Positions 16,128 to 24,830 of a DNA stretch of 64,000 nt are shown here, piece by piece. Position 1 is the stretch's first letter, and each line of letters opens with the position of its first letter. Origin of the DNA: CAVWSM01 sp963799425 (GTDB taxonomy: Bacteria; Actinomycetota; Actinomycetes; Jiangellales; Jiangellaceae); assembly GCA_963799425.1 (NCBI GenBank), contig CAWCXA010000019.1:124001-188000 (forward strand), given 5' to 3'. Below the pieces are notes generated by a model. That model did not search any database. It worked only from the letters and a program-made list of their open reading frames with translations, and had not been told where the DNA came from. Made by a program: the position numbers and the translations under genes.

Positions 16128-16796
16128 CTAATCGTTGACGGTGAAGGAGTCGACCACGTCCGCGAGCTCGCCTTCGCGATCGGTGAAGCAGCTCGCGGTG
16201 CAGTGGACGACGAGGGTGTAGATCTTGCTGGTCGCTTGGTTGACGAGCACCTTTTGCTCGAACGTCTGCAGCGCCGGCCCGATGTCGTAGTTGAAGGAGA
16301 CGTGTACGCCGCGCATCCCGTCGCCTTCCTCGACCGTCTCGTCGAGCAAGAGCTCGAAGCCCTCAGGCAGCTGCCCCTGCTGCGCAGCCGCCTGCCGAGC
16401 CGTCGCGGTCACCGGGAGCAGCAGGTCGCGTAGCGCGTCGAGGGAGACCCGCCCTTGGGTGGTGGGGTCGATCTGGCGTACGAACATGTAGACAACGGGC
16501 TCGGTCGCCGAGAGGCCGACCACGTTGCCGATCTCAGGATCTGCGCTCGCGTCGAAGCCGACCGTCCAGGACGTGGCTGCGAGCACCTTGCTCGTGGCGC
16601 TCTCGGAGCCGAACAGTCGATCCTCGAGGTCGGTTTCCTCGAACCTCGTCCAGTCGGCCGGCACGCGGAGGACCGTGTTGTGGTCGCGTGACGAAACGTA
16701 GGTGTATTCGGAGCCACCGCATGAGGCCAACAGCGCACCGGACGCAGCAGCAATGGCCACTGCGAACGTCTTCCGTGTCAGCCGTCGACCATGCAC
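16128..16796 (-). CDS. Lipoprotein of unknown function
   Basis: A 222-residue secreted lipoprotein. The signal peptide is VHGRRLTRKTFAVAIAAASGALLASC, with the lipidated Cys at residue 26. The mature part contains VLRVPADWTRFE and a C-terminal VVHCTASCF, which could form a disulfide. GTG 16796 is chosen because GGAGGGG precedes it by about 5 nt; the longer frame adds an implausible N-terminus. The general pattern (a 'probable lipoprotein' with an outward-facing beta domain) recalls LpqN/PsbP-like proteins, but I do not recognise a family firmly. It precedes the FtsH-like gene by 17 bp. Confidence 0.7.
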   Translation of the reverse strand: MHGRRLTRKTFAVAIAAASGALLASCGGSEYTYVSSRDHNTVLRVPADWTRFEETDLEDRLFGSESATSKVLAATSWTVGFDASADPEIGNVVGLSATEPVVYMFVRQIDPTTQGRVSLDALRDLLLPVTATARQAAAQQGQLPEGFELLLDETVEEGDGMRGVHVSFNYDIGPALQTFEQKVLVNQATSKIYTLVVHCTASCFTDREGELADVVDSFTVND

Positions 16797-16901
16797 AGGG
16801 CCCCTCCGCCACCCGAGCCAGTCATTCGAGTATGACCGGTCACTGTCGTAATTACGCGCCGGAACGGCGAAAGGCTTGGTCCCGCACGGGCACAGCCGCA
16901 C

Positions 16902-17138
16902 TCAGCGGGGTCGACGCCGCTCGCGAGCCCGCCAGCAGGCACGATGCCAGTGCCGCCGCTCGTCAACTCCACCGCCCGAAAGGGTTTCCCCTTCGACCGG
17001 CCAGGCGACGATGTGAGGGGTCACCCGAGCGATCAGCTGGTCGCACCCGGGACAGCGGTACGCCTTGCCGGTCCCCGAGCCCGTGACCTCGCGGACCACC
17101 CAGTCCACGTCTCCCCACGGTTCGATGCGCTCGTCCAC
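16902..17138 (-). CDS. Small zinc-ribbon-like conserved protein
   Basis: A 78-residue protein. Cys29 and Cys32 (RCPGC) pair with His63/His65 and Cys68 (RRHWHRACW) as a probable zinc site; HIVAWP lies between them. A small protein of this type often sits beside nucS in actinobacteria, as here, where it is divergent from nucS. The GTG start at 17138 leaves 56 bp to the nucS start. Function unknown; a structural or nucleic-acid-linked role is a guess. Confidence 0.7.
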   Translation of the reverse strand: MDERIEPWGDVDWVVREVTGSGTGKAYRCPGCDQLIARVTPHIVAWPVEGETLSGGGVDERRHWHRACWRARERRRPR

Positions 17139-17194
17139 CCGTTGATTCTCCCCCGCGAACCGCGGGAGGGCGGTTGCGGACTACGGTGACCGCC

Positions 17195-17855
17195 GTGCGC
17201 CTTGTCATTGCCCGCTGTCAGGTCGACTACGTCGGGCGGCTCACCGCGCACCTGCCGATGGCAATCCGGCTCATCCTCGTCAAGGCGGACGGTTCGGTAT
17301 CTATCCACGCGGACGACCGCGCCTACAAGCCGCTCAACTGGATGAGCCCGCCGTGTCGGCTCGAGGAAACACGACCACACGTGGACGGTCAGCAACCCGG
17401 GCGGCGAACGCCTCGTGATCAGCATCGACGAGGTGCTGCACGACTCTCGCCATGAGCTCGGTGTTGATCCCGGTCTGGTCAAGGACGGAGTCGAGGCGCA
17501 CCTGCAGGCGCTGCTTGCCGCGCACGTCGAAAACCTCGGCGAGGGGTGGACTCTCGTCCGTCGCGAGTACCCGACTCCCATCGGCCCGGTCGACCTGCTC
17601 TGCCGAGACGCCGCCGGCGTGACCGTGGCTGTCGAGATCAAACGGCGTGGCGAGATCGACGGTGTCGAACAGCTGACGCGTTACCTCGAGCTGCTCAACC
17701 GCGACCCGCACCTGGCGCCCGTACGCGGCTTGTTTGTCGCGCAGGAGATCAAGCCGCAGGCCCGCACGCTCGCAACCGATCGAGGCATCGGGTGCCGCAC
17801 CGTCGACTACGACGTGCTGCGCGGTCTCGACGACCCCACCAGCCGGCTGTTCTGA
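17195..17855 (+). CDS. nucS: Endonuclease NucS (mismatch repair), frameshifted
   Basis: NucS cuts both strands at G-T and similar mismatches and replaces MutS/MutL in actinobacteria. The N-terminal part is VRLVIARCQVDYVGRLTAHLP...ADGSVSIHADDRAYKPLNWMSPP. The C-terminal RecB-like nuclease has GPVDLLCRDAAG, VAVEIKRRGEIDGVEQLTRYLELLNRD and QEIKPQARTLATDRGI. Between them the frame is lost: an AAA run at 17367-17369 must lose one A to read LEEHDHTWTVSNPGGERLV. Correcting it gives 219 residues, the normal family length. The nuclease residues are intact, so a sequencing error is more likely than decay; real loss would predict a mutator. Confidence 0.85.
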
Positions 17856-17944
17856 GCGCATTTTCGACGCGTCCACCAAACGGTGGACACGACGACCGTC
17901 TGCCGGTGGTCGCGCACCGCTTGGCGACGCGATTGGCTGGACGC

Positions 17945-18790
17945 ATGACAAAGATGGCGATCCAGATCCGCGGACTCACCAAGACGTACGGCGACAAGCA
18001 CGCAGTTGAGGGGCTCGATCTGGACGTGATGCACGGCGAGGTCTTCGCACTGCTCGGTCCCAACGGCGCCGGCAAGACCACAACGGTGGAGATCCTTGAA
18101 GGTTTCCGCCGCCGTGACGCCGGTGAGGTGAGTGTGCTGGGTGCCGACCCCGGCAGTCCACCCCACGGGTGGCGCGACCGGATCGGTCTCGTGCTGCAGT
18201 CGTCCAGCGGGCAGGGTGAGCTCACGGTGTCGGAGCTGGTTCGGCACTTCGCCCGCTTCTACCCAAACCCGCGCGACCCGGACGAGGTCATCGTCTCTGT
18301 CGGCCTGGTGGACAAGCAGCGGACACGTGCGCGTCATCTGTCGGGGGGCCAGCGTCGACGTCTTGACGTCGCACTCGGGATCCTCGGCCGCCCCGAGCTC
18401 CTGTTCCTCGACGAGCCGACGACGGGGTTCGACCCGCAGGCGCGGCGAGCATTCTGGACGCTGATCGAGACGCTGGCGGCCGAGGGCACAACGATCATCC
18501 TCACCACCCACTACCTGGACGAGGCGGGGCACCTCGCCGACCGCGTCGGAGTCATCGCCGAGGGTCACCTGGTGGCTGTGGACACTCCCGAGCACCTCGG
18601 CGGCCGGGACTCACGCGAGGCCTGCGTCAGCTGGGTCGAGAACGGTGAGCCGCGTTCGCTCGGCACCGATCACCCCACCCGCGTCGTGCAGGAGCTGGCG
18701 GTGCGGTTCGGTGGCGAGGTGCCGCAGCTCAGCGTCGTACGGCCAACTCTCGAAGACGTCTACCTCGACCTGATCGGACAGCAGGCATGA
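17945..18790 (+). CDS. ABC exporter ATPase (ABC-2 / DrrA-like)
   Basis: A 281-residue ATPase. Walker A is GPNGAGKT (38-45), the signature is LSGGQRRRLDVA (132 onward), Walker B is LLFLDEPTTGFDP (152-164), and the H-loop is LTTHYLDEA. The sequence type is that of DrrA/CcmA-like ATPases paired with ABC-2 permeases, which move drugs or lipids outward. The next gene starts inside its stop (ATGA). The two-component system after that is also overlapped, so four genes form one unit in which the sensor kinase probably controls or senses export. Confidence 0.9.
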   Translation: MTKMAIQIRGLTKTYGDKHAVEGLDLDVMHGEVFALLGPNGAGKTTTVEILEGFRRRDAGEVSVLGADPGSPPHGWRDRIGLVLQSSSGQGELTVSELVRHFARFYPNPRDPDEVIVSVGLVDKQRTRARHLSGGQRRRLDVALGILGRPELLFLDEPTTGFDPQARRAFWTLIETLAAEGTTIILTTHYLDEAGHLADRVGVIAEGHLVAVDTPEHLGGRDSREACVSWVENGEPRSLGTDHPTRVVQELAVRFGGEVPQLSVVRPTLEDVYLDLIGQQA

Positions 18791-19635
18791 CCACCTCGCC
18801 AGTCGACCGCCGCCCCACCACCACACGAAGCCGTCCGCAGCAGACCCTCGCGCTCGGCGTCGCTCGCACGCGACTCGAGCTGACTGCGTTCTTCCGGGAG
18901 CGCGACGCGGTGATCTTCGGCTTCGCCTTCCCAATCCTCTTGCTGGGGTTGTTCGCCGTCGTTTTCGGTAACGACCCGTTCACCGAGGCGGGCGCCGAGG
19001 CAACGGTGGCCCAGTACTACACGCCCGCGATGATCGCTTCCGGCATCGCGCTGACCAGCTTCCAGTCGCTGGCCATCACGATCGCGGTCGAGCGGGACGA
19101 CGAGACGCTCAAGCGGCTGCGCGGGACGCCGATGCCGCCCGTTGCCTACTTCCTCGGCAAGATCGGGCTGGTCCTGGTCACTAGCCTGTCGCAGACTGCG
19201 CTCCTGCTAGCGACCGGCGTGCTGCTGCTCGGCGTCGACCTCCCATCGGGTATCGCCTGGGCCACGTTCGCTTGGCTCTACCTGCTGGGGACGACGGCTG
19301 GGACGGTGCTCGGGATCGCCTTCTCGGCCGTGCCGCGCTCTGCGAAGAGTGCAGCGACGGTCGTGCCCGGACCGCTGCTGCTCCTCCAGTTCATCTCCGG
19401 GATCTATTTCGCCTTCCCGTTGCTCCCGACCTGGCTGCAGTGGATCGCGTCCGTGTTCCCGCTCAAGTGGCTCGCACAAGGGATGCGCTCGGTATTCCTG
19501 CCGGACGAGTTCAAGGCTGCCGAGCTGTCCGGGTCGTGGCAGCTGGGGCTCACGGCGGCCATCCTGGTCGCATGGAGCGCGATCGGGTTGTTCCTCTCCC
19601 TCCGCACGTTCCGCTGGCTCAAGGACAGGCCGTGA
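18787..19635 (+). CDS. ABC-2 type exporter permease
   Basis: A 282-residue membrane protein with six predicted helices: an N-terminal cytoplasmic stretch, then FGFAFPILLLGLFAVVFG, a large loop (GNDPFTEAG...QYYTPAMIASG), and further hydrophobic segments near 95-110, 127-146, 150-175, 195-215 and 250-270. The motif LKRLRGTPMPPVAYFLGKI is characteristic of ABC-2 permeases such as DrrB/YadH types. Start overlaps the ATPase stop, and its own stop overlaps the kinase GTG. Substrate unknown. Confidence 0.88.
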   Translation: MTTSPVDRRPTTTRSRPQQTLALGVARTRLELTAFFRERDAVIFGFAFPILLLGLFAVVFGNDPFTEAGAEATVAQYYTPAMIASGIALTSFQSLAITIAVERDDETLKRLRGTPMPPVAYFLGKIGLVLVTSLSQTALLLATGVLLLGVDLPSGIAWATFAWLYLLGTTAGTVLGIAFSAVPRSAKSAATVVPGPLLLLQFISGIYFAFPLLPTWLQWIASVFPLKWLAQGMRSVFLPDEFKAAELSGSWQLGLTAAILVAWSAIGLFLSLRTFRWLKDRP

Positions 19636-20849
19636 CCGAGACCGAGCAGCCGGCCCTGCGCCAAGGGCTGGCGATCGAAGCCGATGACGAGAGCTTCTGG
19701 GGCCGCGTCATCATCGGCTTCCACGCGGTGTTCTTCGGGACCGCGGCGCTCACCGGTCTGGTCATTGCGATCGACGACGACCTCTCGACGAGCACCAAAG
19801 TCACGTCAGTCGGTGTCCTGGCGCTGATGGGGGTGCTGTACGTCGTTGTCGGCGTCCGCGCCTTCGGCGGCGGGACGCCCTGGCGCAGCGCCGCGTTCCT
19901 CGTACCCGCATGGGCGGCGCTCATCTGGCTGGTTCATGTCAGCCCCGCGGCGTACACGATGTTCTTCGCCCTCATCCCGCTCACGTGGGCGATGCTGTCG
20001 GCGCTTGCCGCGATCGGCGCCACGTGCCTGGCAATCGCGACACTCACCATCACCTGGCTAGCGGCTGGCCGCGACACGACGGAGACGCTCGTGGAGAACG
20101 GCATCAACCTCAGCCTGTCCATCATCGTGGGGTTGTTTATCACCGGGGTCATCCGGGAGAGCGAGCGACGGGCCGAGCTCATCAAGCAGTTGACGGCCAC
20201 GCAGGCCGACCTCGCCGCCGCCGAGCGTGAGCGCGGTGTGCTCGCCGAGCGTGAGCGGCTGGCGGGCGAGATCCACGACACGCTCGCCCAGGGCCTGACC
20301 AGCATCCTCAACTTCGCGCAGGCGGCCGAGGCGAGTCTCGACCGGGATCCCGAGGTCGCGCGTCAGCGCCTCGGCCTCGTACAGCAGGTGGCGCGCAACA
20401 ACCTCGCGGAGGCCCGTGCGCTGGTCGCGGCGCTGCAGCCGGTCGACCTGGACGGCGCGAGCCTGCGCGCGGCGCTGGACCGCGTCGTCGCGCGATTCGG
20501 CGACGAGGCGGATGTCCCCGCGCACCTCGAGGTCGTTGGCACGCCACATACTCTGCCGCCAAATGCGGAGGTCGTACTTGTCCGGGCGACCCAGGAGGCG
20601 CTCGCCAACGTGCTCCGTCATGCCAAGGCCGCCGTAGCGTCGGTGACCCTCGTCTACGGCAGCGGTCAGACGATCCTCGAGGTCACCGACGACGGGCGTG
20701 GGTTCGACCCGGAGTCGGTCGACGGCTTCGGGCTGCGTGGCATGCGTACCCGCACCGAACAGGCCGGCGGCCGGCTGGAAATCGAGTCCCAGCCCGGCAG
20801 CGGCACGACCGTACGACTCACGCTCCCTTGCCCCGCGGTGACCCAGTAG
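19632..20849 (+). CDS. Sensor histidine kinase, HisKA_3 (NarL partner) type
   Basis: A 405-residue membrane kinase. Several hydrophobic helices lie between about 27 and 172, with no large extracytoplasmic sensor domain. A coiled coil (173-207) leads to the phosphoacceptor motif ERERLAGEIHDTLAQGL with His215. The ATPase domain contains the N-box-like ATQEALANVLRHAKA and the G-box DDGRGFDP...GFGLRGMRTRTEQAGG. The GTG start overlaps the permease stop. Intramembrane-sensing kinases coupled to ABC exporters of this build (LiaS/DesK-like) commonly respond to membrane stress or the exported compound; that role is inferred here. Confidence 0.9.
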   Translation: MTETEQPALRQGLAIEADDESFWGRVIIGFHAVFFGTAALTGLVIAIDDDLSTSTKVTSVGVLALMGVLYVVVGVRAFGGGTPWRSAAFLVPAWAALIWLVHVSPAAYTMFFALIPLTWAMLSALAAIGATCLAIATLTITWLAAGRDTTETLVENGINLSLSIIVGLFITGVIRESERRAELIKQLTATQADLAAAERERGVLAERERLAGEIHDTLAQGLTSILNFAQAAEASLDRDPEVARQRLGLVQQVARNNLAEARALVAALQPVDLDGASLRAALDRVVARFGDEADVPAHLEVVGTPHTLPPNAEVVLVRATQEALANVLRHAKAAVASVTLVYGSGQTILEVTDDGRGFDPESVDGFGLRGMRTRTEQAGGRLEIESQPGSGTTVRLTLPCPAVTQ

Positions 20850-20860
20850 CCTCGCAACTC

Positions 20861-21496
20861 GTGGCGGTGCGCGTACTCCTGGTCGATGACCATCCAGTGG
20901 TGCGAGCTGGTGTCGCCATGCTGCTCGCCGACGCGGACGGGGTGGACATCGTGGGCGAGGCCGCCGATGGCGATGAGGCGGTCGCAATGGCTCGGGAACT
21001 CCGGCCGGACGTCGTTCTCATGGATCTGCGCATGCCAAAGGTCGATGGTGCCACCGCGACCGAGCGGATCCGCGGCGAGGTCCCTTCGGTGCGCGTACTG
21101 GTGCTCACCACCTACGACACCGACGCGGACATCGTCCGGGCTGTCGAGGCCGGCGCCAGCGGCTACCTGCTCAAGGACACGCCGCCGGCCCAACTGGCCG
21201 AGGCGGTCCGCGCGGCCGCTCGGGGTGAGACGGTGCTCGCGCCGCCAGTCGCCGCCAGGCTGGTCTCGCGACTGCGGCGGCCACCCGGGGAAGCGCTTAC
21301 CGACCGCGAGCGCGAGGTGCTGTCCCTGGTGGCACGCGGGTTATCCAACCGTGCCATCGGCGAGCACCTTTTCATCGGCGAGGCCACGGTGAAGACACAC
21401 CTGCTGCGGGCGTTCGCCAAGCTGGGCGTCGACGACAGGACGCACGCGGTGACGGTGGCTTACGAGCGGGGCATCCTCACTCCGCCCGGCCGGTGA
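20861..21496 (+). CDS. NarL/LuxR-type response regulator
   Basis: A 211-residue regulator. The receiver domain begins VRVLLVDDHPVVRAGVAMLL, with phosphoacceptor Asp55 in VVLMDLRMP and the conserved TTYDTDADI and GYLLKDTPP. The C-terminal LuxR helix-turn-helix is LTDREREVLSLVARGLSNRAIGEHLFIGEATVKTHLLRAFAKLGV. It follows the kinase by 11 bp and is surely its partner. The start is GTG 20861; GTG 20867 is a possible alternative, costing two residues. Confidence 0.9.
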   Translation: MAVRVLLVDDHPVVRAGVAMLLADADGVDIVGEAADGDEAVAMARELRPDVVLMDLRMPKVDGATATERIRGEVPSVRVLVLTTYDTDADIVRAVEAGASGYLLKDTPPAQLAEAVRAAARGETVLAPPVAARLVSRLRRPPGEALTDREREVLSLVARGLSNRAIGEHLFIGEATVKTHLLRAFAKLGVDDRTHAVTVAYERGILTPPGR

Positions 21497-21500
21497 GGCG

Positions 21501-21764
21501 TTATCCGAGCCGGTCGTCGATGTTGCACCAGCGCCAGGTCTCGCCCGGCTCGAACGATCGGATCACCGGATGCCCGTCCTCGCGGAAGTGCGCCGTCGCG
21601 TGTCGCAACGGCGAGGAGTCGCAGCAGCCGACGCGGCCACAGGTCAGGCACAAGCGCAGGTGCACCCAGTCGTGGCGGCCGAGAGCAAGGCAGTCCATGC
21701 ACCCGTCCCGCGACAGTGGCGTGATGTCCATGGGGGCCGCTTCGAGGTGGCTGCACAACGCCAT
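21501..21764 (-). CDS. UBP-type zinc finger protein
   Basis: An 87-residue single-domain zinc finger. Ligand candidates are Cys4, His6, Cys22, Cys25, Cys39, Cys42, Cys47, His55, His59 and His65, in the order of ubiquitin-binding ZnF-UBP domains (C-x-H, CMDC, CLTCGRVGCCD, HATAHF, GHPV). Bacterial versions occur widely in actinobacteria as small proteins of unknown function. It follows the antiporter stop by 4 bp with GGGAGGGA as ribosome site, so the two are co-translated. It converges with the response regulator. Confidence 0.85.
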   Translation of the reverse strand: MALCSHLEAAPMDITPLSRDGCMDCLALGRHDWVHLRLCLTCGRVGCCDSSPLRHATAHFREDGHPVIRSFEPGETWRWCNIDDRLG

Positions 21765-21768
21765 CGGG

Positions 21769-23316
21769 TCAGTCCCTCCCGAGTTGGGATTCTTCGAGAT
21801 CGAGCTGCCGCTGTACGCGAACCAGGATCTGTTCGGGCAGTCGACCCTCGTCGCGAGCCTGGGTGAAGACGTCGCGCTCGGCTTGGATCATCGCACGCCG
21901 GGCGCGGCGACGCGCCACCGAAGGTGGCTCCCGGTCCTGCCGGCCGAGCTGCTCCCATGCTGCATTGGCCCGCAGCTCGGACTTGTAGCGCAGCTCCTCG
22001 ACGATATCTGGCGGCAGGGTCGGCGCGAGCTCCTCCAGCGCCGCGAGCCCGGCCTGGGTTGCCTCATACTGCACAGACGCCTCGGCGAGCGCCAGCTCGG
22101 TCAGGTCGTCAGGTGGCACCTTGAGCCAGCGGGCGAGTGGCGCGAGCGTCAGACCCTGGCCCACCAGGGTGCCGATGATGACCACGAACGTCACCCAGAG
22201 CAGCAATGGGCGCATCTCGATGTCTGCCGGCAGGGTGGCCGCGGCAGCAAGTGAGATGGCGCCACGCATGCCCGCCCACGAGATGACGATCGGGATCGAA
22301 ACCGGTGGCACCGGATCCTGCTCCCGGACACTCGGCACGAGCCGGGAAAGGTACGCCGAAGCAAACACGCCGACGAACCGGCTGACGACGACGGTCAGCA
22401 GCACGACGACGGAGGCCATGGCGACCTCCCCGAAGGGGGTGTCAAGGTCCTCCAGCAAACCCCTCATCTGCAGGCCGAGAACCAGGAAGACCACGCCTTC
22501 GAGCAGGAACTTCGCGACGTTCCAGAACGCACTGGTCTGCAGGCGCGAGGCGGCGCTCATGATGCCGGGGGCGTGACCAAGTATCAGGCCGCACACCACC
22601 ACCGCAACAATGCCCGAGACATCCAGCTCCTCCGCAACGACGAAGGCGACGAACGGAGTGAGCAGACTCAGTGTGTTGTCGAGCAGTGTCTCGGTGGTGC
22701 GCCTGTACAGCCACTCAACGGCTCGGCCGACCACGAACCCGACTGCCACCCCCCCACCGCTCACGAGGACGAACTGCGCGGCTGCCTCCGGCCACGTCGC
22801 GGCTGCACCGGTCACTGCAGCGACCGCGACACGCAGCGTCACAAGCGCGGTCGCATCATTGAGGAGTCCCTCCCCCTCGAGGACCGTCACGACGCGGCGG
22901 GGCAGACCGATGCGATTTGCCACGGCGGTGGCCGCGACAGCATCGGGCGGGGAGACGATCGCGCCAAGCGCGAAGCAGACTGGCAGGGACAGCTCCGGCA
23001 CAGCGGCATGCAGGGCGAAGCCGACGCACAGCGTCGTGAACAGCACGAGCCCGACCGCGAGCAGGAGGATCGGACGTAGGTTGCGCCGGAAGTCTGGGAC
23101 CGACGTCTCGAGGGCCGTGACGTAGAGCAGCGGTGTGATGACGCCGGCGAGCACCACCTCGGGATCCAGCTCGATCTCGGGGAACCCCGGCACGAACGAG
23201 AGTCCAATCCCGGCCAGAACCAGCAGCACGGGGCCCAGAAGCCCGAAGCGCTTCGCCAGCGCTGCCACAGCGGCCACCACCGCCAACAGCGCAACCAGGT
23301 CGATGATCACGTCCAC
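21769..23316 (-). CDS. Na+/H+ antiporter, CPA1 (NhaP/YjcE) family
   Basis: A 515-residue cation/proton antiporter. About twelve hydrophobic helices span residues 3-400. The CPA1 core is visible: a LGAIVSPPDAVAATAVANRIGLPRRVVTVLEGEGLLNDATALV stretch contains the PPDAVA and the ND ion-binding pair. The WAGMRGAISLAAA motif follows near 350. A soluble tail of about 110 residues (from 405) is rich in Glu/Arg and predicted helical. The start is GTG 23316. It exports Na+ in exchange for H+ for pH/salt control. The downstream UBP finger could be an accessory. Confidence 0.9.
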   Translation of the reverse strand: MDVIIDLVALLAVVAAVAALAKRFGLLGPVLLVLAGIGLSFVPGFPEIELDPEVVLAGVITPLLYVTALETSVPDFRRNLRPILLLAVGLVLFTTLCVGFALHAAVPELSLPVCFALGAIVSPPDAVAATAVANRIGLPRRVVTVLEGEGLLNDATALVTLRVAVAAVTGAAATWPEAAAQFVLVSGGGVAVGFVVGRAVEWLYRRTTETLLDNTLSLLTPFVAFVVAEELDVSGIVAVVVCGLILGHAPGIMSAASRLQTSAFWNVAKFLLEGVVFLVLGLQMRGLLEDLDTPFGEVAMASVVVLLTVVVSRFVGVFASAYLSRLVPSVREQDPVPPVSIPIVISWAGMRGAISLAAAATLPADIEMRPLLLWVTFVVIIGTLVGQGLTLAPLARWLKVPPDDLTELALAEASVQYEATQAGLAALEELAPTLPPDIVEELRYKSELRANAAWEQLGRQDREPPSVARRRARRAMIQAERDVFTQARDEGRLPEQILVRVQRQLDLEESQLGRD

Positions 23317-23392
23317 GCGGCGAGCGTATGGGGTCAGTGGTGCGTGGCGCGCTCGCGCGCCCGTTCCTCGCCGCTAGGCCAGACGCGACCGC

Positions 23393-23695
23393 TCAGGCGG
23401 AGGCGCGTTGTACGGGCAGGATCCGGTGCAGCCGCGTGCGGGCAAGCACGCGGCGAACCGCTGGCTGCGGCTCCTGGAGCACGACCCGGCGGCCGAGCCG
23501 CCGGGCCCGTCGATGCAGGGCCACGAGCATGCCCAGGCCCGCCGCATCGATCGCCTCGACTGCGGAGACGTCAACAAGAAGGGCGCCATCACTGCGGGCA
23601 AGCGCCTGAGTGAGTTCTTCACGAGCTGCGGCGACTGACCGGACGTCGAGCACTCCGGCCAGCCTCACATCAGCGCCGATGACCTGTTCCTGCAC
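23393..23695 (-). CDS. STAS-domain (anti-anti-sigma factor-like) protein
   Basis: A 100-residue STAS domain. The pattern is VRLAGVLDVRSVAAAREELTQAL, then LLVDVSAVEAIDAAGLGMLVALHRRARRLGRRVVL. The helix following VSAVEAIDAAG holds the usual phosphorylatable Ser/Thr region of SpoIIAA/RsbV proteins, but here the position reads Asp-Ala-Ala-Gly, without the Ser. It may therefore not be phospho-regulated. GTG start at 23695 with GGAGG just upstream. No anti-sigma kinase lies beside it. Confidence 0.8.
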   Translation of the reverse strand: MQEQVIGADVRLAGVLDVRSVAAAREELTQALARSDGALLVDVSAVEAIDAAGLGMLVALHRRARRLGRRVVLQEPQPAVRRVLARTRLHRILPVQRASA

Positions 23696-23930
23696 CTGGC
23701 CTCCCCCGAGTAGGCGCTGCGATTAGTTACAGCCTAAGACGCGCGGATGGGTCTGCGGGTTGCCCGCAGATCTCCCACATTGGCCACGGTCTGGCAACGA
23801 TCGCGTAACGACCACTGTGCCAGCGCCCCCCGACTATTCGACGCAACGCCACCTCGTGTCGATAGGTTCGACGCTGGGGTCGTTGCGTCGGAGCGGGTTT
23901 CGACGCCGGGTGTCATCGCGTCCAGGCGGG
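23696..23930. other. Intergenic region with repeated TTCGACGC boxes
   Basis: No ORF with coding character is seen in this 235-bp gap. It contains three direct copies of TTCGACGC at 23837-23844, 23867-23874 and 23899-23906 (spacings 30 and 32 bp), and a 10-bp inverted repeat, CGACGCAACG at 23839-23848 against CGTTGCGTCG at 23881-23890. It is the promoter side of the STAS gene (minus strand) and the tail of the dehydrogenase gene. The boxes could be a regulator's array; the identity is unknown. Confidence 0.45.
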
Positions 23931-24779
23931 TCAATAGCTGTAGAAGCCGCGCCCCGTCTTGCGACCAAGATCGCCCGCCTCGACCATGCGAGTCAGCAGC
24001 TCGGGCGGGAAGAACTTGGCGTCTGCGGTCTCGGTGTGGATGTTGAGCGCCGCGTGGTGCAGGATGTCGACTCCCGTGAGATCCGTCGTGGCCAGCGGAC
24101 CCATCGCGTGCCCGAAGCCCAGCCGGCAGGCGGTGTCGATATCCTCGGCGGTCGCGACGCCCGACTCGTACAGCTTGACCGCTTCGACGACCAGGGCTGC
24201 GATGAGCCGGGTCGTGACGAACCCCGCGACGTCGCGGTTGACGACGATGCAGGTCTTGCCGATCCCCTCAGCAAATACGCGTGCGCGGGCCAGGGTCTCG
24301 TCGCTTGTGTGCCGCCCGCGGACCAGCTCGCAGAGCGCCATGAGCGGCACCGGCGAGAAGAAGTGCGTGCCGACGACTTGCTCGGGGCGCGACGTCACCG
24401 CCGCGATCTTGGTGATCGGCAGAGCGCTGGTGTTGGTGGCCAGCACGGCGTCCGGCCGGCAGACGCGGTCGAGGACGCGGAACACCTCGTGCTTGACGGC
24501 GATCTCCTCAAAGACCGCCTCTATGACGATGTCGGCCTCGGCGACAGCCTCGAGGTCAATAGTCCAGTCGATTCGGTAGAGGGCGGCATCGCGCTCCTCG
24601 GCCGACAGCCGGCCCTTCTCGACGAACTTGCCGAGGGACTTCTCGATAGCCGTACGGCCCCGGATCAGTGCCGCCTCGTCGATGTCGCGGACCACCACCT
24701 CGTGACCCGCCTGGGCGGCAACCTGGGCGATGCCGCCACCCATGAGACCAGCACCGACGACCGCAACCCGCTCCGGCAT
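23931..24779 (-). CDS. 3-hydroxybutyryl-CoA dehydrogenase
   Basis: A 282-residue NAD(P)-dependent dehydrogenase converting 3-hydroxybutyryl-CoA to acetoacetyl-CoA or the reverse. The Rossmann start is VAVVGAGLMGGGIAQVAA. The catalytic His lies in GTHFFSPVPLM, with the SNTS-type motif ATNTSALPIT. The C-terminal domain has GFVTTRL and GFGHAMGPLATTDLTGVD, ending GRKTGRGFYSY. Length matches Hbd/FadB2 (about 285). Start at ATG 24779 is favoured by homologues; an upstream ATG would add nine Arg-rich residues. It fits with the thiolase and acetoacetyl-CoA synthetase in the window as C4 acyl-CoA metabolism. Confidence 0.9.
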   Translation of the reverse strand: MPERVAVVGAGLMGGGIAQVAAQAGHEVVVRDIDEAALIRGRTAIEKSLGKFVEKGRLSAEERDAALYRIDWTIDLEAVAEADIVIEAVFEEIAVKHEVFRVLDRVCRPDAVLATNTSALPITKIAAVTSRPEQVVGTHFFSPVPLMALCELVRGRHTSDETLARARVFAEGIGKTCIVVNRDVAGFVTTRLIAALVVEAVKLYESGVATAEDIDTACRLGFGHAMGPLATTDLTGVDILHHAALNIHTETADAKFFPPELLTRMVEAGDLGRKTGRGFYSY

Positions 24780-24830
24780 GGGAGGAACCCTTCGTCGTAC
24801 GAGCAATACGTCGCGGAGCCTAGGACAGCG

